A model generated the notes under the pieces. The model worked only from the letters and a program-made list of their open reading frames with translations, was not told where the DNA came from and did not search any database. Source: Papaver somniferum (Eukaryota > Streptophyta > Magnoliopsida > Ranunculales > Papaveraceae). Taken from it: a stretch of 64,000 bases of DNA. Each line of letters begins with the position of its first letter. The first letter of the stretch is position 1. A program made the translations under genes and the position numbers. Location: assembly GCF_003573695.1 (NCBI RefSeq), contig NC_039368.1:84210374-84274373 (forward strand). Direction: 5' to 3'. Positions 33,498-44,531 of this stretch are shown piece by piece.

Positions 33498-36323
33498 TGA
33501 AAAGGCGAGGGTACCCAAATATACCTCAAGCTGAAACTTTTCCTACCTATAAGTCCTTTCTCCGAAAGTGATTGTCTATGGACTGAGTCGAGACAATACA
33601 ACTAATCGGTTCACACTTCGTGTGATCGTCTATGGATACGAGATCGATACAATACAACAACAAAGTATGTTTACTTGATACAAAGGTTCGGACTTAACCA
33701 AACACAATAAGATTGCTTATCAAGTAAATAGGAATTAACGTTTGTGTAATTTACTTTTGATTACAATAAAACAATTATAATGCGGAATATAAAAGTAAAT
33801 GACACCGAAATATTTTGTTAACGAGGAAATCGCAAATGTAGAAAAACCCCGGGACCTAGTCCAGATTTGAATACTCTCAGGATTAAGCCGCCACACAAAA
33901 TTACACTAACTTCGTATAGTTGAGACCAAGTAACTAAACCTATAGTTCACCTAGTTCCTTCTGTATTCCCACGCCTCCAACTAATAAAAAAGTCACGTAC
34001 TTGGAATAATTCCTTTGGTTCGTATTCCAAACAGTAAAGGAACATAAAATCTGTTTGGTATCAACTCTATTCAACCAAGTGATATGAGTCGGACAAAGGC
34101 TCTTCCGTTTATGTCAACATAAACTCCTTCGTCAGGTCCTTAGATCTATCTTATGTTAAATCACCCAAAGGTAATAGATTAAGATTAATCCAACAACACC
34201 TTTAATCCGAAGAACCGTGTTGATGTCGATCTACTCAATTAATCAATCCAATCTACCACAAGGATAAACCGATTATTAATTGGATCCTCTTTTACCGAAA
34301 CAAGTATTGTGCATACCAAAGATTATAAAATCCAAGTTAGATCTTCAATATCTTCTTTGTCTTCAAATCTTCTTAAATCTTCAATAAAAACCTGCACATA
34401 ATCACTTGAATCTCTTGTGATCAATCACGCACAGAACGGAGTCTGTTAACAATGGATTATCACAAGATCGTCTTTAGAACTAACAACAATCTAAAGATCC
34501 CTGTCGAAACTATGAACTAGTTTGAGTGAATCTTATATCAGAAGAGAAGATTCTCTAGAATAAACAAACTAGGTGCAATCAGATTTCAACCACCGTTAAT
34601 CAATCAAATCAATCGAAAACAAAAGATAAACCACAATTATCTAGTTTCCCATCGACGGGTCGCGCTAGAGCTTCTCAATCCCAAAGAAGACTTTAAACTG
34701 AGTGGCGGTAAGAGATTTCGCCTAATTAGGTTACTCTCCTCTCCGAATAGGCGGCTACACCAGTAACAACAACAAAAGAGTAAATCTGTTATTACGAAGG
34801 ATCAGTTTGCTAAAAATGCAAACTTCAAGTATTTATAGACAAGGAAGTTTGGACACCAAGGAATTTCCAAAACCGAAAATATTCTCAAGATATTCATTAA
34901 GGCACAAATTCGGTTTCCATAATTCCTGGAAATGCTCTGTCCAAAAATAACAATCGAAATCTCTCGAAAAATATAATTAGTAAATGCACATTACTAATTC
35001 TGTAATTTCCATACAAAATGAAATTAATAACCTTAATTAAAAGATTCCTAACTTACTTATGTTTCGATCCTGGGATTCTCTTCCCTTAGACGTTAAGGAA
35101 TATCTTTGAACAATTAAAGAAATAAACATTCACAGCACGTGTTCAAAGTTTGTCGACATCTTAACTTTGTAAGTTCTCTTTCACACTTACAACCTTGAAA
35201 CCGATTTTCCACACTTCCAAACAAGTTTAGAATTGGTTCATCTGACTTTCAAGAATTATGTGATTGATCAAACTAGCATTCAATTACAATGATGGGTTTA
35301 CGGTTCTACCAAAACAAGTTTCGGTTCTACCTCCATGTGAGTACTATGCATAGTCACACTAGATTTCCAAAAATTCGGTTGACTAGGTACTAGGATCGGT
35401 TCCCCACATATATATGGTATCTAACTTATATGTGTTGCACATGTTCATAGGATCGGTTCCCCTTTTCCTAAAAACGTGTTGCACATGTCCATAGGATCGG
35501 TTCCCCTTTCTGCTATAAACCTTGATGCACCCCATACAAGGATCGGTTCCCTTTGATGTACTGCACCCATTACAAGGATCGGTTTCCCCTTTCCTTTTAA
35601 TTGTTCATACATACAAAATCCGATCATACCACAGGTGATTACTTAAGATCGGTTTTACTAATGAAATTTATACCAATACATAAGTCAGGCCTTTGTGAAT
35701 CATTCTACCAAGAACAGAACAAGTTGTGAGCGGTTATACTCAATCACACATATTGGTTGTTCATAAGATATGCAATGAATAACAAAACCAATAACACCTG
35801 GAAATTTCCTTTTCGGTTCACAAACAAGTTTATGAACTTACTTCCTTAGAACACATGTAAACATTGTTCCCTAGGATGAAATCCTCACCTCATACACATA
35901 CATAATCACAATAGCATTCAAATGATTATGGCAATGTCTTATATACAAAGTTTAATGGTTAAGCAATAAACCTCGTATTGTATTCCCTAATACCATGTCT
36001 ATCTAGAGTTCAAATATGCTTCGCAGTTATGTTTTCAATATGCACGACATGAAAGATACGTTAGGGAATGAAACAGTTCAAGTCAAATATCACTAACCTC
36101 AAGTGGAAGGATGATTTTTGTCGTTGTAGCTCCCTGCTTCACATCTTCAAGACTTCGCAATACTTGTAATGTCTCATATCCTAATACTTTCAAGCTAACC
36201 TATACGAAGTTGACTCTAGTACATAATCAAGCGACTCTTAACATGAGTTTTGATTCACTAAAATATGACAACCAAACTTGGCATACCAATGCTTGGTGGG
36301 TTCAACCGAGCAATGCTCTAAAA
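33498..36323 (-). mobile_element. Solo LTR of a copia element related to the gag-only element
   Basis: On plus it starts TGAAAAGGCGAGGGTACCC and ends GAGCAATGCTCTAAAA, flanked by the duplication GATTC (33493-33497; 36324-36328). It shares blocks with the 10003-12445 LTR, such as AACGAGGAAATCGCAAATG and AAAAACCCCGGGACCTAGT. Removing it restores the tandem repeat text (TTTTGATTCGGTTATATTC). In element direction the LTR begins TTTTAG, not TG. Confidence 0.85.
35390..35600. repeat. Short repeats inside the copia solo LTR
   Basis: Five copies of AGGATCGGTTCCCC or near variants at 35-60 bp spacing, accompanied by GTTGCACATGT words. The sister LTR has a comparable run of GTTCGCGGACTT words at the same place (11622-11840). 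Confidence 0.8.
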
Positions 36324-36839
36324 GATTCGGTTATATTCATGGATTCATCACTTCTTCTTGACATGCAATTGGTTTTTTGGTTCGTGAATACACAATACGT
36401 ATATGGTGTACTGATAGAAACTTTTATTCCGATTCAATTTGCCATTGTTTTTGGGTTCAATTCATGAGTACGTATGTGTAATACTGAAATATGCGCTTTG
36501 GTTATGTTATATTCATGGATTCATCAATTCTTCTTTACGTGCAGTTGATTTTTAGTTCATGAATACGCAATACGTATATGGCGTACTGATAGAAACTTCT
36601 TCTGATTCTGCTTTATTCAGAGTTTTACCACTTTTTTTTGTTTGATCCATGAGTATGTATGCGAAATACTGAAATATGTGCTAATTTTGTATAGCTTTTT
36701 CTAAGTTTAATGTGCATCTATAGGTTTTCCTTTACTTTTTCTATGATTTAATATTATATTGAAGAAATATTATAGATTAATTGGTAAGATCCTACAATAT
36801 CTGTGATGTAATACGTTTTCTAATTTTCATATCATTGAT

Positions 36840-37075
36840 TCTAACAGATATGTAAGCAGTGCAACAGATATATACTCGAATTTGTAAGCAACAAATATAT
36901 ACTCGATTTTGTTAGCAGTCCAGCGGATATGTATTCTGTTTGTAAGCAGTCGGCAGATATGTACTCAGATTTGTAAGGCGTGTAGCAGATATGTACTCAA
37001 ATTTGTAAGCAGTGTACGTAGCCGATATGTACTCGAATTTGTAAACAGTGTAGCAGATATGTATTCGATATAATG
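36840..37075 (+). repeat. Minisatellite, about 32-bp unit, seven copies
   Basis: Unit resembles GCAGATATGTACTCGAATTTG followed by TAAGCAGTGTA, with small length changes. It lies near the right end of the candidate third element. Confidence 0.85.
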
Positions 37076-37270
37076 AGCATGTAGACACACAAGTTTGGTA
37101 GTAGGAGGTATTATGGTTATTTCGATGTTTTAATTAATTTTGGACCTCCAGATAAAATAAAACTCCGGTTGGACCCTACAACTATATGTGCTTTGGACCA
37201 ACCAACAAATATCCCTTACTGATTTGGCTAGTTTGGATTTAAAGGCCCAAGTCTTTTACCCTCTTAACTT

Positions 37271-37507
37271 CTATGTTAATTTATAACGATTTCCGATCTT
37301 TAAAACATGAGCATTGATAGACACACCGAATTTAGGGACCGTGGAATACACTTCGGAGAAATCAATGGTCTCCAGCAGCTTCTCAGCATTGGGATTAGAA
37401 CCGTGGAAAATGGGTCCACTACTCTTTGTCTCTATGGTGCATCTTCGGTGCTTAATCGGAAGTGTATCAATCATTTTCGTTAAAACATTGTTTCTTCTGA
37501 CAGGCAT
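37271..37507 (-). other. Unassigned 78-codon frame
   Basis: Reads MPVRRNNVLTKMIDTLPIKH and later NAEKLLETIDFSEVYSTVPKFG. Composition looks protein-like, but I recognise no domain and see no clear partner exons. It may be a fragment of an old gene or chance. Confidence 0.25.
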
Positions 37508-37509
37508 AA

Positions 37510-37976
37510 TATTCCTGAGATTTCACACCATAAAAAATAAAGAAAATAAACATGTCTCTCGGATGATGATGTGTCCAAATTTTATTGGTTTCGGAGTTTT
37601 GACTACAGTTTTACATACAAAAGCAGAAGTCCAGAAATATATTTCTAGCCGCAGGGGTCAATTGGATGGACGCTCTTAGAAGTTAGAACGCTATGGTGAA
37701 GATGGTCACTGAAACTCAAAATAATTCTTTTCAATTTATTATTATGATTTTTTTAAAAGCATATTTATTCTGAAAATAGGAATAACCAAAATAAAAATGC
37801 TTCAAAAAAAAAGAAAAAAAAAAGAATATCCAAATACTAATATTGCAGATTATATTTTTTGGTTTGAAACAGATCAACACCTTAAAATAAATTTTACGTG
37901 CCAACAAAATAAACAAATAAATAAAAAAGTCACCCCGGTGAATATATAATCTATGGAGCAACAACAGCTGACTGGC
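37510..37976. other. Spacer downstream of the snRNP gene, nothing recognised
   Basis: AT-rich (A runs at 37806-37825). Presumably contains the 3' end of the 38484-38002 gene. Confidence 0.5.
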
Positions 37977-38001
37977 GATGGTGCAGAAAATTCAGTTTTG
38001 C

Positions 38002-38484
38002 TCAATCTTCGTATCGTCCATCAGTGGATACTTGTGGCAGTACAAAGATGCTACTCCATACGAATGGTCGTCTGAACGAACAAGTTGCACCTGGTTGACG
38101 ATGGTGCACAAAATAGAGTTTTCCTCTATCCTTGATCGGAATGTTTCTGATTTTATCTTTATTGTCTATCAGTTTATATTCCTTGCACACCGATTCGTCG
38201 TCTATGATCTCATAATCCTTATACACCAAACAGAAGTAGTTCCATACCAGAGGCCAACTTACTCCTTTATCTGCAAAAACATTCTGTACAGCTTTCTTAA
38301 CCTTCCTTAGAGTTGCGTTTCTCCCGACTTGAATATTGTACTCATCACCATCCAACTTCACTATTGTTAAATTCACAACCAAAGGCAGCTTTTCGGATGC
38401 AGCTGATCGTGAAAGAACGGGATTCTTCTTAGCGAATTTCATTCTCTCTACTTGATAGTTCTCAATTATATATGCTGAGTTCAC
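38002..38484 (-). CDS. U11/U12 snRNP 25 kDa-like ubiquitin-fold protein
   Basis: A single uninterrupted frame of 160 codons. Residues about 33-130 (LPLVVNLTIVKLDGDEYNIQVGR, ATLRKVKKAVQNVF, GVSWPLVWNYFCLVYKDYEIIDDESV, NKDKIRNI) match the ubiquitin-like domain of the U11/U12 snRNP 25K family, especially the S-W-x-x-V-W-x-x-F-C-L signature. That protein belongs to the minor spliceosome, which removes U12-type introns. The family member I know has an N-terminal extension absent here, so a plant-specific paralogue is possible. It is divergently arranged with TAF13, 300 bp apart. The first ATG (38484) is used; a second Met is at residue 15. The C-terminus (RQPGATCSFRRPFVWSS) is not conserved as far as I know and may be an unspliced or altered end. 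Confidence 0.7.
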   Translation of the reverse strand: MNSAYIIENYQVERMKFAKKNPVLSRSAASEKLPLVVNLTIVKLDGDEYNIQVGRNATLRKVKKAVQNVFADKGVSWPLVWNYFCLVYKDYEIIDDESVCKEYKLIDNKDKIRNIPIKDRGKLYFVHHRQPGATCSFRRPFVWSSIFVLPQVSTDGRYED

Positions 38485-38783
38485 AGTGTTGTCGCTTACA
38501 GATTTTTACCGAATAGATAGATTGTCTATGAATTGTGTGCTTCTTAGAGAGCTATGACATCCTTATATAGGCAGCTTTTCCGTGAGATATCCGGATTCAG
38601 GGTTCTGATGGGAATCGGTCTACCAATTCCGTTTGGTAATATGAAACACTGTTTATTGTCCCACATCGTTGACGACCGCAAACTTTATCAAATCCAGGGT
38701 CCTATAAAAGAGTTTTAACTGCTCAAATATTTAGCGTCTGGTTTAAACCCCAAGTATTCTTGCAGCTTTTTGATTCCTGAAAC
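38485..38783. promoter_or_regulatory. Shared bidirectional promoter region
   Basis: Two start codons lie 300 bp apart, pointing outward. A TATA box CTATAAAAG (38702-38710) lies 74 bp before the TAF13 ATG. A second, CTATATAAGG on minus (38570-38561), lies about 77 bp before the snRNP ATG. A plausible initiation zone follows each. Confidence 0.65.
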
Positions 38784-39179
38784 ATGAGTAATTCATCAAT
38801 TGCTCCTTCTGCTTCATCCTCGAAAGTGAAAGTTGCAACTGCAGCTCCTTGCGATACTTCTTTGAAGCGGAAAAGAGGAATGTTCCAGAAAGATTTGCAA
38901 CATATAATGTATGGATATGGTGATGACGCAAATTCGCTTCCAGAAACAGTCGCTCTTTTGGAGGACATTGTTGTTGAGTACGTCACAGATTTGGTTCATA
39001 AAACGCAAGATGTTGCAACCGATAGAGGTAAGCTCTTGACTGATGACTTTCTACATATGATTCGCAAGGATATGCCAAAGCTTCACAGATGTCATCAATT
39101 GTTGTCTATGAACGAGGAGCTAAAGCAAGCTAGGAAAGCTTTCGAGGTTGACGAAGAGAAGCTTGCATCAACAGATTAA
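38784..39179 (+). CDS. TAF13: TFIID subunit TAF13
   Basis: An intact 131-codon gene without introns. After a Ser/Ala-rich N-terminus (about 25 residues) comes KRKRGMFQKDLQHIMYGYGDD, LPETVALLEDIVVEYVTDLVHK, GKLLTDDFLHMIRKDMPKLHRC and LLSMNEELKQARKAFEVDEEKL. This is the histone-fold domain of TAF13 (TFIID-18), which pairs with TAF11 in the general transcription factor TFIID. Length and order match plant TAF13 (about 126 residues). A TATA box lies 74 bp upstream. Lack of stops and close likeness to the family indicate a working nuclear gene amid transposons. Confidence 0.95.
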   Translation: MSNSSIAPSASSSKVKVATAAPCDTSLKRKRGMFQKDLQHIMYGYGDDANSLPETVALLEDIVVEYVTDLVHKTQDVATDRGKLLTDDFLHMIRKDMPKLHRCHQLLSMNEELKQARKAFEVDEEKLASTD

Positions 39180-39477
39180 TAATGGCCGAGAACCACGCAT
39201 GCATGCCTGTAAAAAAATAGAAAAATATTGGTTGCTGATTCTCCCTGACTTTTTTATTTTTAGATAATTTTTTCATTGGAGAAGTTTAAATCGTTATTTT
39301 TATGAAAATAAATTTCCAGAATTTCAATATATATCAGAAGCCTTTTTTAAGTTTGCAAATTTACCAAGCCAGTCAGGTTGCACTCGTATCAAAACACGCG
39401 TTGAGAAAGGAATAGTAATAAACCAGGTTCAATTGACCCATTATTAAATCCTTGTTTGATATTTATTCATATATTGG
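39180..39477. other. TAF13 3' flank, nothing recognised
   Basis: AT-rich. Presumably the 3' untranslated region and terminator; no clear polyadenylation signal stands out. Confidence 0.5.
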
Positions 39478-40440
39478 ACTTGTTTGGTGTAATTTACTAT
39501 TATCAACATATGATTATAGATAATCATGAATAGATAAATGATTTTGATATAATCGTTTCTGTGATAAATTTTCACAAACATTATTTTTAAATAATTGATT
39601 ATCTCAAAAAAGCACTCTTAAGAGGAGAGAAAAGAACAAGGACTTAAGATAATATGCTATTGTTTTTGTCTCTCTATCAATAATTTATAGAAAATAAGAA
39701 GAAAAAACCAAAATTAGCTTTATTGAAAAAATAATTGATTATAATAATTCTTAAAAACAAGTTCTATTTATAATTATAACATATTTTCTCAATTATGATT
39801 CAAATAATCAATTATTATAAATTTTAATAAACACTCATAATTGATTATCAGGCTCATAATCAATTGTAATAATTGTTATTAAACAACCCCATTGGCCTTG
39901 TTTGGTAAAATTTATAATTATCTGTTTAGGATTATCTAAATTGATAAATGATTTTGATATAGTCGTTTTAAAAATAAATTTTTCCAAACACTTTTTTCAG
40001 ATAATTGATTATCTTTGAATGATGATCTCAAAAAGGAGAGGAAAGAACAATAATTTAGGATATTTTTTTAGTCATGTGTTGTCTTTTTGTCTCTCACTTG
40101 ATAGTTTAGAGAAAATAAGAAGAGAAAATTCAATTTGAGTTCCTTAGGAAAAATAATTGATTATAATAAATTTTTAAACAACTTTTTCTGTTTATGGAAA
40201 TAATAGATTTTTTCAATTATGATTAAAATAAACAATTATTATAATGGTTACCAAACGCATATAGAATCAATTATAATCTGCATAATGGATTATAAGCTGA
40301 TAATCAATTAAAATAATAGTTACCAAACAACCTCATTGATTGTTTAATTTTGTGATGTCACTGTTATGATTATAATAATGGCTAGATAATTGATTATAAG
40401 CTCATAATCAATTATAATGGTGGTTATCAAACAACCCTAT
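39478..40440. repeat. Two tandem copies (plus a partial third) of a 430-bp MITE
   Basis: Copy 1 (about 39479-39887) and copy 2 (about 39896-40331) both begin CTTGTTTGGT and end TTATTAAACAACC or TTACCAAACAACC. They share GATAAATGATTTTGATATA, GAAAATAAGAAGA and repeated AATAATTGATTATAAT. A third end-only fragment runs to about 40440 (TTATCAAACAACC). The ends TTGTTTGG/CCAAACAA form inverted repeats, and the interior is rich in ATTGATTAT/ATAATCAAT palindromes. Superfamily not assigned. Confidence 0.75.
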
Positions 40441-40470
40441 TAATTATCAGAAATCATGGGAATGCCAACG

Positions 40471-40560
40471 TTCTTAAAACCGGTCCGGATATCGAACCGG
40501 TAAAATTACTGGGTCAAGGGTCATTGGTTCAACTAGTGGTCAAACCCGAGTTCACTGGGT
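40471..40560 (+). repeat. CCGG-rich end sequence, left copy
   Basis: TTCTTAAAACCGGTCCGGAT followed by GAACCGG and GGGTCA words. An inverted counterpart lies at 48350-48545. The two may be the ends of one large element or two separate fragments. Confidence 0.4.
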
Positions 40561-41795
40561 CATTTGTATCTATGCTTATTGCGCAGATGAAACGTTATGG
40601 AACAGTAATGGTCTTACGTAGACGAGTGTCACAAATGGACTATATTAGCGTTGGCCCCAGTTATATTAACTTTATGTATCTTACAAAAACAAATGTGTTT
40701 TGCCCAATCTAACGGTTTTGAAATGCCGTTTTCCAGCAATTGGTGGTTCATATTATTTTTAAAATGTAGGAAAGTGAGGAAGATAAATCGCGGCTGAAAA
40801 TCCATCGGTCTTCCACGCCATCATCCAACGTCTCAGATTCCATGTCTTAATTTCTTCTCTTCATTTCCATCAGTTATTCCTAGGTGTTTCATCCGTAACG
40901 GGATGACAACCATGATTCCCTTTAATTCAAACCAGAATTATTGTTCATATGTTACCCATTAACAACACCGTTATCAATTGTTTTACATATATAAACCTCT
41001 AAAAATTATATTGCACGGGTACCCAGTGGTTTCAAGTCTCTTTTTTCTCTATCAAGATTTGTTCATGTAAGTTTCCGTGATTTTGGTATTTTTCTAGGGA
41101 AATCTTTTTGATTTTAATATTGTTATTACTATCCTGTTAACCCAGCTCTAAGTTATGGGTTTATAATTAACAGCTGATTTTTGTTTTTAGTTTTTGGTTT
41201 ATACATCATCACTGGAAAATTGATTTGAAAGTCATAATCACCGGAAAATTAATTATCTATCACTTGGTTGCTGTGAATTTTCAGAGATTAGATATGATTC
41301 GAACCACCGAGTTGATCAAATAACTTATGCCCGCATCAGTGGGATGAACTTGAGCAAATAAATTTTTGGGGTGACTAAAGGGTTGCAAAAAGTTTGAAAA
41401 CCATCATGTTGCTGATGCTTCAAGGACCAGAAAATATAGTCGCGAACCTGCCTTAAAAAATATTCCTATAAATCGGAAAATTCTTTATATTTATCTACAT
41501 ATTTTGAATGTAAAATTGTGACATAAAATTGCATTTGTTCTTGATTTACAACTCAAAAGGAGTTGATTGTCGAGCATCAAGGAACGATGCTCAGTTTTGT
41601 GTAACAAGTTTCAATAAAGGTAGCACCATAGATTTTGGATCAAATATATGTTATGAGTCCTTTGTCAGGAGGTTTACAGCTGCTTTAAACTGTATGTTCT
41701 CTTATATACTTTAGCTCTTTTATCTTTTATGTAGAAATAAGATCTTTGGTTGTAGTGAGGAGGCTTAGCAATCCAATGAAAATTCCTTCTAATCC
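40561..41795. other. No gene recognised
   Basis: A 61-codon plus frame at 41529-41714 has DCRASRNDAQFCVTSFNKGST, which looks protein-like but which I cannot place. The remainder is AT-rich. Confidence 0.4.
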
Positions 41796-41849
41796 ATGTT
41801 GAGATTTTGCTCGAGTAGGATTTTTTTTTTTTGTGATAAATCCTCATTT

Positions 41850-42170
41850 GTTGTTTATAGGAATTTTGTGATTCAATGTGGTGACCCTTCTGGGACTGGA
41901 AAAGGAGGTAACTCCATTTGGGATAAACCTTTAGCTGATGAGGTTAAATCAAAATTTCTTCACTCAGGAAGGGGTATTGTCAGCATAGCAAACAGCGGCC
42001 TGCATATTAATGGCTCCAATTTTTTTTATACAATACAAGTCTGCAAATCATCTGAACTATTAACATTCTACTTTGGGGGGAGTTTTGGGTGGATTGACTA
42101 CCCTTGGAAGATGGAGAAGGTTCATGTTGATGACAGTGACCGACCTTTGGTAAGTCTGCCCTACTTTGAT
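41850..42170 (+). pseudogene. Cyclophilin (peptidyl-prolyl isomerase, CYP65/PPIL2-type) fragment
   Basis: Reads NFVIQCGDPSGTGKGGNSIWDKP, then SKFLHSGRGIVSIANSGLHINGSNFF, and MEKVHVDDSDRPL before a GTAAGT donor. These are the middle motifs of a cyclophilin domain (normally QGGDPTGTGKGG.SIWGKPF, LLHSGRGVVSMANSGP.TNGSQFF, VPVDD.DRPL); the DDSDRPL end resembles plant CYP65 (PUB49). Upstream and downstream exons are missing, G is replaced by C in QGGD, and the FGGVVGG segment is scrambled, so it is a degraded fragment. It may have been carried here by a transposon. Confidence 0.75.
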
Positions 42171-42324
42171 GAATGAATGATAGATTCTGACTTACTAAAA
42201 GTAAGTTGTTTACTGTTGAGAGTTAACGTGTGATCTCCTAGAATGCATTATCATAACAAGCATTTTAGGAAGAATTGTCTAACTGAATGATTTTCCATTT
42301 CAATACAGGATCCAGGATAGTGGT

Positions 42325-42875
42325 TGTTATTACGAGATGTTATGCAGATGCATAATCTGTTATGCAGATGTATCATATCTGTTATGCAGATGCATAACCT
42401 GTTATGCAGATGTACCATATTTGTTGCTATATTTGTACATTACTTGGCTTGTACACCAAGTTATTTCCTTCCTGTTTTATCTCTGGTTCTTGTATATAAG
42501 ACCAGGCACATGTATATTTCGTTTGTACCTTTTACCTTAATCTAATATACCATGACAATTTCTGTCATGGTATCAGAGCCAGACCCCTCTCAACGCACCC
42601 ATGTCCATCCGTGTGTCCGTGGTTTCCGTACCACCCATCAGTGTAGCCCAGTCAGCGGCATAACCTGTTATGCAGATGTACCATATCTGTTATGCAGATG
42701 CATAACCTGTTATGCAGATGTGCCATATTTGTTGCTATATTTGTACATTACTTGGCTTGTACACCAAGTTATTTCCTTCTTGTTTTATCTCTGGTTCTTG
42801 TATATAAGACCAGGCACATGTATATTTCGTTTGTACCTTTTACCTTAATCTAATATACCATGACAAATTCTGTCA
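42325..42875 (+). mobile_element. TRIM (miniature LTR retrotransposon), 0.55 kb
   Basis: Two LTR-like copies (about 42325-42567 and 42658-42875) share the last 210 bp, ending CATGACAA-TTCTGTCA. The first is followed at once by TGGTATCAGAGCC (42568-42580), an initiator tRNA-Met primer site. Only about 90 bp lies between. Imperfect flanks GTGGT / GTTGT may be the duplication. The start of the LTR contains three repeats of TGTTATGCAGATG. The second copy lacks the first 25 bp or so. Confidence 0.75.
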
Positions 42876-44531
42876 GTTGTCTTGACTCTATCATATTATT
42901 AATTTAGTGCATTCATAGTTGTCTAATACCTAAACAAGAAATTTTGTTTGTCTTATAGATTCACAGTTGTCTTTTATAGTTTTGACAAACAAGATGCTTT
43001 CGTTGGTTATTTACAGTCTTGATAGTTCGCTGACTCATAGTCATAAATACAGGATTTAAGTAGAAGAGAAATTGAGTCACACTTTTGCGTAACTATGTAA
43101 AGCACTTCGTTGGATAGGAAATATTACCTAATTGAATATATTATGAATATCTTAAACGAGCTAAAACTGTTTGCTCTCCAAGTTATTTCAGAGACAAAAG
43201 GTTGTTGACGTGTATTGCAGCTTTACCAAAACCGAGCAAAGGCAATCAAAGATCTCTGAGTATCGCCAAATCTGAGGTTTCGGGGTCCTTATAACGAAAG
43301 GAGCATCAAACTTTCCAAGCGAATGACAACTTTGTTACTCTATTGGTAACATTTTCCTTAGAACAATAGTAATTTATCTTCGTTTAGGGGCATAGTTAAT
43401 GGTCGACGCCATTTGGTAATGTTTATGTTCCTGCCTTCTTCACTGTCACAGTTGACCATTTCACTCTCGATCCATGAGAAGAAGTTGTAATTTCGGATAT
43501 ATGTACCTTGAAGCTGGAAAAAATCTATACCTGTATAGTATCTCTAACCTACTGGCAAGGAAAAGTAACCGTATATCTTAGAATTCCTAATAGCTAAATG
43601 TATAGTGACTGAAATATTGTAAATTTTTTTCCTCCATTAAACCAACATTTCTTCCTTAAAACTATATGAAATGAATTATGGTTTCTTTCATCAGTTCCTC
43701 TTATATTGTTATCTTAATTATTACCTGTCTGCCCCATTTTTAATTATTCAGTCAAAGATTATTATTTGTATTTTCTGTCAAGGCCTACTTGAGATCTGGG
43801 GATTGTTTCAGATTCACAACCGTTTTCAAAACCACTCAAACTTAGCCCACTTCGGAACCTTGACTTCATTCTCCATGTTTTAGATGTCAATTGAATTTGT
43901 AATCTATGTCGTTCTAAGGCCATTTCGTATTATGTTGGTCTAACTTCTCAGACGACGGAAGCTCATGGTAACATCAGATTGTGCCAAATGTAATTCAATC
44001 GTTTATATACTAAATATGTATATTACATTATTTTATGGGAGTAATTATACATTTTGAAAGAACTGCAGGTTTATCATCAATATTGAATAACGTGGACATT
44101 TTTTTATCAAAAGGAGAGAATTTATTTTAATGTGCGTACAATGGTATCATCAATACTGAACAACATACCAATTAGAAATTGAGTTAGCAAAAATAGTGTA
44201 TAAAAGCGAGTGTCATGCCTTGACTAATGACTTTGGTTTGCTGACGAGATCATCATCTATTCCGAAAGAATGTCTGTGTTCAAAAATACGCGCATTTCTC
44301 TCAGTCCATAAATCCCATTTACAAAAGACGACATGAGAGATCAAACCACACATTACAAGTTAGCATGAAAACCAGCACGCGAACATTTAGCTAAATCAAA
44401 ATAGGTTCTAGGGAATGTCCATGCCTATTTGGAGAGTGTCAATAGTGACCAAACACAAATTGTCATTTTCTAAAATGACACTAGCGCGGTGGACAACGTG
44501 GACATACACTATTCTAAAATGCCACCAAATA
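42876..44531. other. No gene recognised
   Basis: Mixed AT-rich DNA. Short frames only; no domain, repeat or RNA gene that I can name. Confidence 0.5.

Larger units (their letters stand above)
32998..36700 (+). repeat. About five 180-bp tandem repeats, split by a solo LTR
   Basis: Each unit contains ACGCAGTACGTATATGGCGTA then CTGATAGAAACTTCTTCTGAT, TTTTATTCAGAG, ATCCATGAGTACGTATGT and TTCGGTTATATTCATGGATT. The GTAC cores fall near 33015, 33190, 33375, 36397 and 36567. Three units precede and two follow the LTR at 33498-36323. Confidence 0.85.
32325..37206. mobile_element. Candidate third Mutator-like element, degenerate, no coding capacity
   Basis: The left side (GTTGGACCAA ... GGTCCAA) and the complemented right side (GTTGGTCCAA ... 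GGGTCCAA ... GGTCCAA) look like a decayed inverted repeat over about 80 bp. Inside, a CT-rich leader-like stretch (32458-32520) is followed by tandem arrays based on GTAC words, an arrangement like the family A and B elements. I could not find a convincing target duplication, and no protein is encoded. A copia solo LTR (33498-36323) is inserted in it. Confidence 0.4.

Noticed and set aside
41529..41714. Possible upstream exon of the cyclophilin fragment
   Set aside because: Its sequence (ASRNDAQFCVTSFNKGST) does not match cyclophilin or the CYP65 N-terminal region as I know it.
42324..42848. Short Cys-rich plus frames (MLCRCIICYADV type)
   Set aside because: Translations of the TGTTATGCAGATG repeats in the miniature LTR element.
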